DNA of 64,000 nucleotides from Neolewinella aurantiaca (lineage in GTDB: Bacteria; Bacteroidota; Bacteroidia; Chitinophagales; Saprospiraceae). The stretch spans positions 118,521 to 182,520 of the forward strand of contig NZ_VOXD01000008.1 of assembly GCF_008014675.1 (NCBI RefSeq), written 5' to 3'. Below the pieces are notes generated by a model. The model saw only the letters and a program-made list of their open reading frames with translations, had not been told where the DNA came from and ran no database searches. A program made the position numbers and the translations under genes. Positions 60,703 through 64,000 of this stretch are shown here, piece by piece; position 1 is the stretch's first letter, and the number at the start of each line of letters is the position of its first letter.

Positions 60703-61713
60703 TTACCGGGGGAATCCGTGCTTACGATTGAAGACAAAGTCGGGGTCGTCCAGCGTAAGCAGGAATGCAATCAGATCCGATTGATCATTGGACGACAGCG
60801 GAAACGGATTGTCAAGTTGGTTGGCGTAGTTTTTCAGGACATCCCTCAGTTTGCGGAACCGCCCGTCGTGCATATAGGGGTGCGTATAGCTCAGGTTCCT
60901 CAGGCTGGGTACCTTGAAGCGGAGACTGTCGGAAGGCAGGGTCGTAATCATCATTCGGCCGAAGTCGTTCAGCGTGGTATCCACTTCCAGGCCGCTGTGC
61001 TCGAACTGATTATTGGTAAAGATGGGTTCGGTGTGGCAGCTGTTGCAGTTTTCTTTAAATAAAGAATAGCCTTTGGCCTCCTGCACGGTGAAGGTGTCTT
61101 TGCCCGTTCTGACCCGGTCGTATTTTGCTCCGGCGGAGACGAGGGTGAGTTGAAACTGCGCCAGAGCCTTGAGCATCCGCTCTCCGGTCACGAGGCTGTC
61201 GCCGAAGGCGAGGGCAAAGCGGGCGGGGTAAAGCGGATGGTCATTGAGGCGGCCGACGGCTTCGTTGATGCTGCTGCCCATCTCATCGGGATGGCTGAGT
61301 GGCGCGAGCGCCTGCAGGTCGAGATGATGGTGGGCACCATCGCGGTGGAAACTCGTACTCCACGCGAGGTTGAACAGCGCTGGTGCATTCCGCGTCCCGA
61401 TTCGGTCGTGGATGCCGTGGCTCAGGTCATGATCAGTATGGGCGAAAGCACTGTACGGCGAGTGACAACTTGCGCAGGAAACGGTGGTGTCGGCCGAAAG
61501 AATTTCATCGTAGAACAAGCGTCGGCCCAGTTCAATTCCCGCAGAATCCAGTGGGTTCGTGGAGAAATCATATGCTGGTGGCGGGAAGTAGTCCGGATAT
61601 TCAAATTCGAAAACCTCTCTGGCGGCTACCGCCAGACTGGTGAGGACGACGAGCAACAACAGCGGCCAGTACAGGAGCCGGATTCGGGGAGGATCAGTAA
61701 AATAGCTCTTCAT
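60703..61713 (-). CDS. Di-haem cytochrome c peroxidase (MauG/CcpA family)
   Basis: A 336-residue protein with an N-terminal signal anchor (IRLLYWPLLLLVVLTSLAVA, read through). Two c-type haem sites are present: CASCH (80-84) and CNSCH (about 224-228). Between them is RNAPALFNLAW, typical of bacterial di-haem peroxidases. These periplasmic enzymes reduce hydrogen peroxide with electrons from cytochrome c, or modify proteins as MauG does. The start at 61713 (MKSYFTDPP) is preferred to a long threonine-rich extension. It sits between two YHYH genes, suggesting a shared redox or metal function. Confidence 0.92.
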   Translation of the reverse strand: MKSYFTDPPRIRLLYWPLLLLVVLTSLAVAAREVFEFEYPDYFPPPAYDFSTNPLDSAGIELGRRLFYDEILSADTTVSCASCHSPYSAFAHTDHDLSHGIHDRIGTRNAPALFNLAWSTSFHRDGAHHHLDLQALAPLSHPDEMGSSINEAVGRLNDHPLYPARFALAFGDSLVTGERMLKALAQFQLTLVSAGAKYDRVRTGKDTFTVQEAKGYSLFKENCNSCHTEPIFTNNQFEHSGLEVDTTLNDFGRMMITTLPSDSLRFKVPSLRNLSYTHPYMHDGRFRKLRDVLKNYANQLDNPFPLSSNDQSDLIAFLLTLDDPDFVFNRKHGFPR

Positions 61714-61762
61714 CACGAGCAGTTTGGTGATCGTGGTCCGGAGGTGAAGGCAGCCGGGTAGA

Positions 61763-62731
61763 CTATTCTTTGGCGTAGGCACCCCGCAGGCAGTTGATGA
61801 AATTGTTCGCGCCGGGCTTGTCGGCGTGGTAGTGGTAGCCGCGGATTTCGTCGTAATGGCCGCCGCACTCATCGAGGTCAGTAGCTTCCTTTCCGTTGGC
61901 GTCGAGGTGGGCGTAGATGGCGTATCCGTCCATGGCGTAACCGATCATGGGGGCGTGGCCATCGGGCTGTTCTATTTGGGTGCTCACGCCGGTAGCGGCG
62001 TGGTAGTGGTAGCCGGCATGGAGGTTGATGTGCCCCCCGGCATCGTCGAAAGGCGCAAGGGTGTAAGCGCCAAGGATGGCGTGGGTTGGGGCCGCTGCGT
62101 CGAACCGGATACCGTTGAAGGCGACACCACGCACACTAACACCGCCAAAGGGCCCACGTGCGAACTCGTTGGTTCGCTTACTTTGAACCGGAGTAGCGGG
62201 GATGAGGTAGGTTTGTTCGATATCGGTGAGGTAAGAGGGGAGACATTCGACGCAGAAGTTTTTGTATTCTTCTCCTACATTGGGGTTAGCGGCATTGGCA
62301 CAGTCCTCTTTTGTCTTGGTGATGAATATGTCGCCGTTGGCATCGTACATTTTCCAGGTATCGTCTTTGTAGAAGGCCGCCATGTTTTCGATGAAGGCTC
62401 CGTCTACATCGTAGACTTCACCACCTTCGAGCCAGATGCCTCCGGCCTCGGCACCGTCGCTGATGTTTTCGGGGCACCAGGGCCCCATCTGGTGGTCCGA
62501 AGGATTGGAAGCGGATACAATTTTGTAGCATTCTGCTTTGGTTCCGTCGGAAAGGGTGCAGGCAACGGTGGATACGGGCTCGACCAGGCTGGCCTTGAGA
62601 AACAAGGCCGGGTCTACCTCGATGGTTACTTCGCCGTCGATGACGGCGGTTGGTGTTCCTGAGGTGCAAGCGAAAAAGCTGAAAGCGCCGGCGGCCAGAA
62701 GGAGGGAGGCGGAAATGTAGGATAGTTTCAT
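61763..62731 (-). CDS. YHYH-domain lipoprotein
   Basis: A 322-residue lipoprotein with signal MKLSYISASLLLAAGAFSFFAC when read through (lipobox FFAC). The C-terminal YHYH domain is clear: INLHAGYHYHAATG, APMIGYAMDGYAIYAHL and EIRGYHYHADKPG. Six cysteines are spread through the mature protein. It is the first gene of the YHYH, peroxidase, YHYH, sulfatase group, 50 bp before the peroxidase. The KilA-N gene lies 72 bp upstream on the same strand but is probably unrelated. Function is unknown; oxidation or metal handling is a guess from neighbours. Confidence 0.87.
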   Translation of the reverse strand: MKLSYISASLLLAAGAFSFFACTSGTPTAVIDGEVTIEVDPALFLKASLVEPVSTVACTLSDGTKAECYKIVSASNPSDHQMGPWCPENISDGAEAGGIWLEGGEVYDVDGAFIENMAAFYKDDTWKMYDANGDIFITKTKEDCANAANPNVGEEYKNFCVECLPSYLTDIEQTYLIPATPVQSKRTNEFARGPFGGVSVRGVAFNGIRFDAAAPTHAILGAYTLAPFDDAGGHINLHAGYHYHAATGVSTQIEQPDGHAPMIGYAMDGYAIYAHLDANGKEATDLDECGGHYDEIRGYHYHADKPGANNFINCLRGAYAKE

Positions 62732-62803
62732 CGGAGTGGTTTGTAGCTGTATGACCTCGCTTTCAGGAAAATCCTTTAACCGGATAGCAGAAAAGTAGGT
62801 TGA

Positions 62804-63664
62804 TCACCAACCCCGTTTCTCTTTTGCTTCCTGGTAGTTCTCTGCTTTCTCGGGGGTGTTGCAGTAGTGAATCAGTAATTCGTTGGCCTGGTGGCAGAGT
62901 CGGAGTAATTTTTCTTCGGCGGTGTACTGGTCCTCCTGGAGGTTCCGCAGCGAAATCTGGAGAGCATTGAGAACCTTCAGTTCTTCAACGGTAGCAAAAT
63001 CGCGCATGTTCGCGTGGGGATCTACGATACCGGTTTTGGTCCGCCACTCGCGGGCGGTCATGTTCCACATGGCGATGTTGAGGATGTCGGCCTCGGTGGC
63101 ACCAAAATGCCGCCGGACCATGATGTCGGCTTTGTCCGGTAAACTATGTTTGATGCCATGAACGACAAGGTTATAGGATTCGGACGCGTTTTCGCGGGCT
63201 ATTTCCTTGACGAAACGCTGGTGCAATCTTCCCCGGCCGTATAGTGAATCGGACTGTTTCCGGAGTGCGCTGATGGTTTTTACGTAGAAGAACGGATCGA
63301 GCCAGTTGGCGAAATGGATGGTCCAGTCTACGTTGCAATAGGTACCGCCCCAGCGGCCTTTCTTCACGAAGATACCGGAAGCACCGGCGTCGGCGAGTTG
63401 CTTTGCGCTGATTCTGAAGCTGTTATTTCCTGACTCGCGTCTAAAGGTGTCGAATTCGACACCTTTAAAACCGGGATTGTGTTCCATCTCCCAGGCACGG
63501 AAGAAAAGGATAGAAGTTGAAGCCCTTAGCCAGTTGGCGACATGCACCTTACCCGCGCCATCTTTGAGGTTGCCAATATCTGTGATACAGATGTACCCCG
63601 TTTCGCTGTCGACACGGATATCGGAATCGAGGATTTTGACTACAGATTTGCTGGGAGGAGGCAT
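62804..63664 (-). CDS. KilA-N domain protein
   Basis: A 286-residue protein with an N-terminal KilA-N DNA-binding domain: YICITDIGN, VANWLRASTSILFFRAWE and the later GRWGGTYCNVDWTIHFANWLDPFF (read through). KilA-N domains occur in phage and mobile-element proteins. The C-terminal half (residues 170-286) is helical and resembles phage-associated tails of this kind. A 26-bp perfect palindrome lies inside the coding region (63442-63467). Near the right edge it borders transposon debris, so it is likely part of an imported segment. Confidence 0.85.
   Translation of the reverse strand: MPPPSKSVVKILDSDIRVDSETGYICITDIGNLKDGAGKVHVANWLRASTSILFFRAWEMEHNPGFKGVEFDTFRRESGNNSFRISAKQLADAGASGIFVKKGRWGGTYCNVDWTIHFANWLDPFFYVKTISALRKQSDSLYGRGRLHQRFVKEIARENASESYNLVVHGIKHSLPDKADIMVRRHFGATEADILNIAMWNMTAREWRTKTGIVDPHANMRDFATVEELKVLNALQISLRNLQEDQYTAEEKLLRLCHQANELLIHYCNTPEKAENYQEAKEKRGW
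63442..63467. repeat. 26-bp perfect palindrome inside the KilA-N gene
   Basis: TAAAGGTGTCGAA followed by its exact inverse. It encodes FKGVEFDTF. The core GTGTCGAATTCGACAC resembles the fahA hairpin core; it may be an autoregulatory site or a dispersed palindrome inserted in frame. Confidence 0.8.
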
Positions 63665-63786
63665 AACCTTTTGGTTGAGGATTGAACGACAGAGAGCGGA
63701 ACAGGAGCTTTGTTCCAGCTGCTGCTTTGTGTACTGAGTACAAAGGTAAAGAAGGATCGGTAAGCGTAGTTTGTGGGAAAGGGGTA

Positions 63787-63830
63787 GTGTGTATCACGAG
63801 ATGCACAGAATCTCCCTCTCCCCCGGCCCC
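63787..63830. repeat. Truncated MITE-like element (left half)
   Basis: GTGTGTATCACGAGATGCAC (63787-63806) and the adjoining CTCCCTCTCCCCCGGCCC match the left half of 8990-9100; the right half is missing, and the sequence changes just before the transposase stop codon at 63836. Confidence 0.8.
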
Positions 63831-63835
63831 CAGGG

Positions 63836-64000
63836 CTAACGCATACTATCTAGAAAAACTTTATCACGGGCCTTATAGGACCACATCGCTCGCATTCGTT
63901 TATGCTTAACACCAGCTTTACTGGGTCCATCAGCGTGTAAATTGATACTCATTTTCCGGATTAAACTACAATTGGATGCCAGATTTGCTGTCCGCGCTCT
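63836..64000 (-). CDS. ISAs1-like transposase, C-terminal part (cut by window edge)
   Basis: The minus strand is open from the window edge to a TAG at 63836-63838 (54 codons). The peptide contains NCSLIRKMSINL and SKAGVKHKRMRAMW and ends VFLDSMR. This matches the C-terminal pattern of ISAs1-type transposases (a helix with IRKLxLNLL, then GVKxKRLKAGW). The 5' part lies outside the window, so it cannot be said whether the gene is intact. It joins directly to the truncated MITE-like element. Confidence 0.65.
   Translation of the reverse strand, partial: RARTANLASNCSLIRKMSINLHADGPSKAGVKHKRMRAMWSYKARDKVFLDSMR

Overview
The window reads as a Bacteroidota genome segment, most likely from the Saprospiria (Lewinella-like). 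The basis is two proteins with C-terminal type IX secretion sorting domains, two CarboxypepD-plug TonB-dependent receptors, LytS/LytTR and Reg_prop-type two-component systems, TAnnTTTG-like -7 promoter boxes and moderately high GC. The genus is inference; no rRNA or tRNA gene was found.

Layout. 0-9 kb: two related secreted proteins of unknown function (one cut by the left edge), an unknown protein coupled to a Reg_prop sensor kinase and its NarL-type regulator, and a radical SAM protein. 9-18.3 kb: a defence island made of an IS5-type transposase remnant and a type I restriction-modification operon (hsdR, hsdM, hsdS), with a VapBC-like toxin-antitoxin pair between hsdM and hsdS and an OLD-like ATPase fused to a TOPRIM-like domain overlapping the end of hsdS. 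18.8-24.7 kb: a TonB-dependent receptor, a LytS/LytTR pair and a TIM-barrel lipoprotein. 25-33.6 kb: a tight operon (TonB-dependent receptor, GH63-type glycosylglycerate hydrolase, sodium/solute symporter, ROK hexokinase, glycerate kinase) with a divergent AraC regulator. Together these form a complete predicted route for uptake and breakdown of mannosylglycerate or glucosylglycerate. 33.9-37.2 kb: a metal (probably zinc) homeostasis cluster of two CobW-type GTPases, a MerC-like membrane protein and a divergent Fur/Zur regulator. 37.3-43.3 kb: succinate-semialdehyde dehydrogenase and the lower tyrosine pathway (hmgA, fahA) with two accessory genes.

43.5-47.9 kb is a plasmid-type replication and partition core: a Rep_3 initiator, about 20 iterons of a 20-bp motif over 1 kb, a ribbon-helix-helix partition protein, ParA, and several clusters of a motif repeated at an exact 8-bp period that look like the partition operator/centromere. 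Because it sits among metabolic genes, the window may come from a chromid or megaplasmid, or a plasmid may have integrated.

48-57 kb: a YARHG lipoprotein, a DUF2306 membrane protein, then six minus-strand genes (PLP enzyme, DUF1611/DgcN-like, enolase-superfamily epimerase, two ATP-grasp-type proteins, an AstE/AspA deacylase). 57.5-62.7 kb: a sulfatase, two YHYH-domain proteins and a di-haem cytochrome c peroxidase. The right edge has a KilA-N protein and the C-terminus of an ISAs1-like transposase.

The intergenic DNA is rich in small palindromic elements. Across the window, inside and outside genes, an 18-bp motif (TGCACCTGCGNNCGCGCC) occurs about 21 times in both orientations, which is far above chance and suggests a genome-wide DNA signal such as an uptake or organisation sequence.
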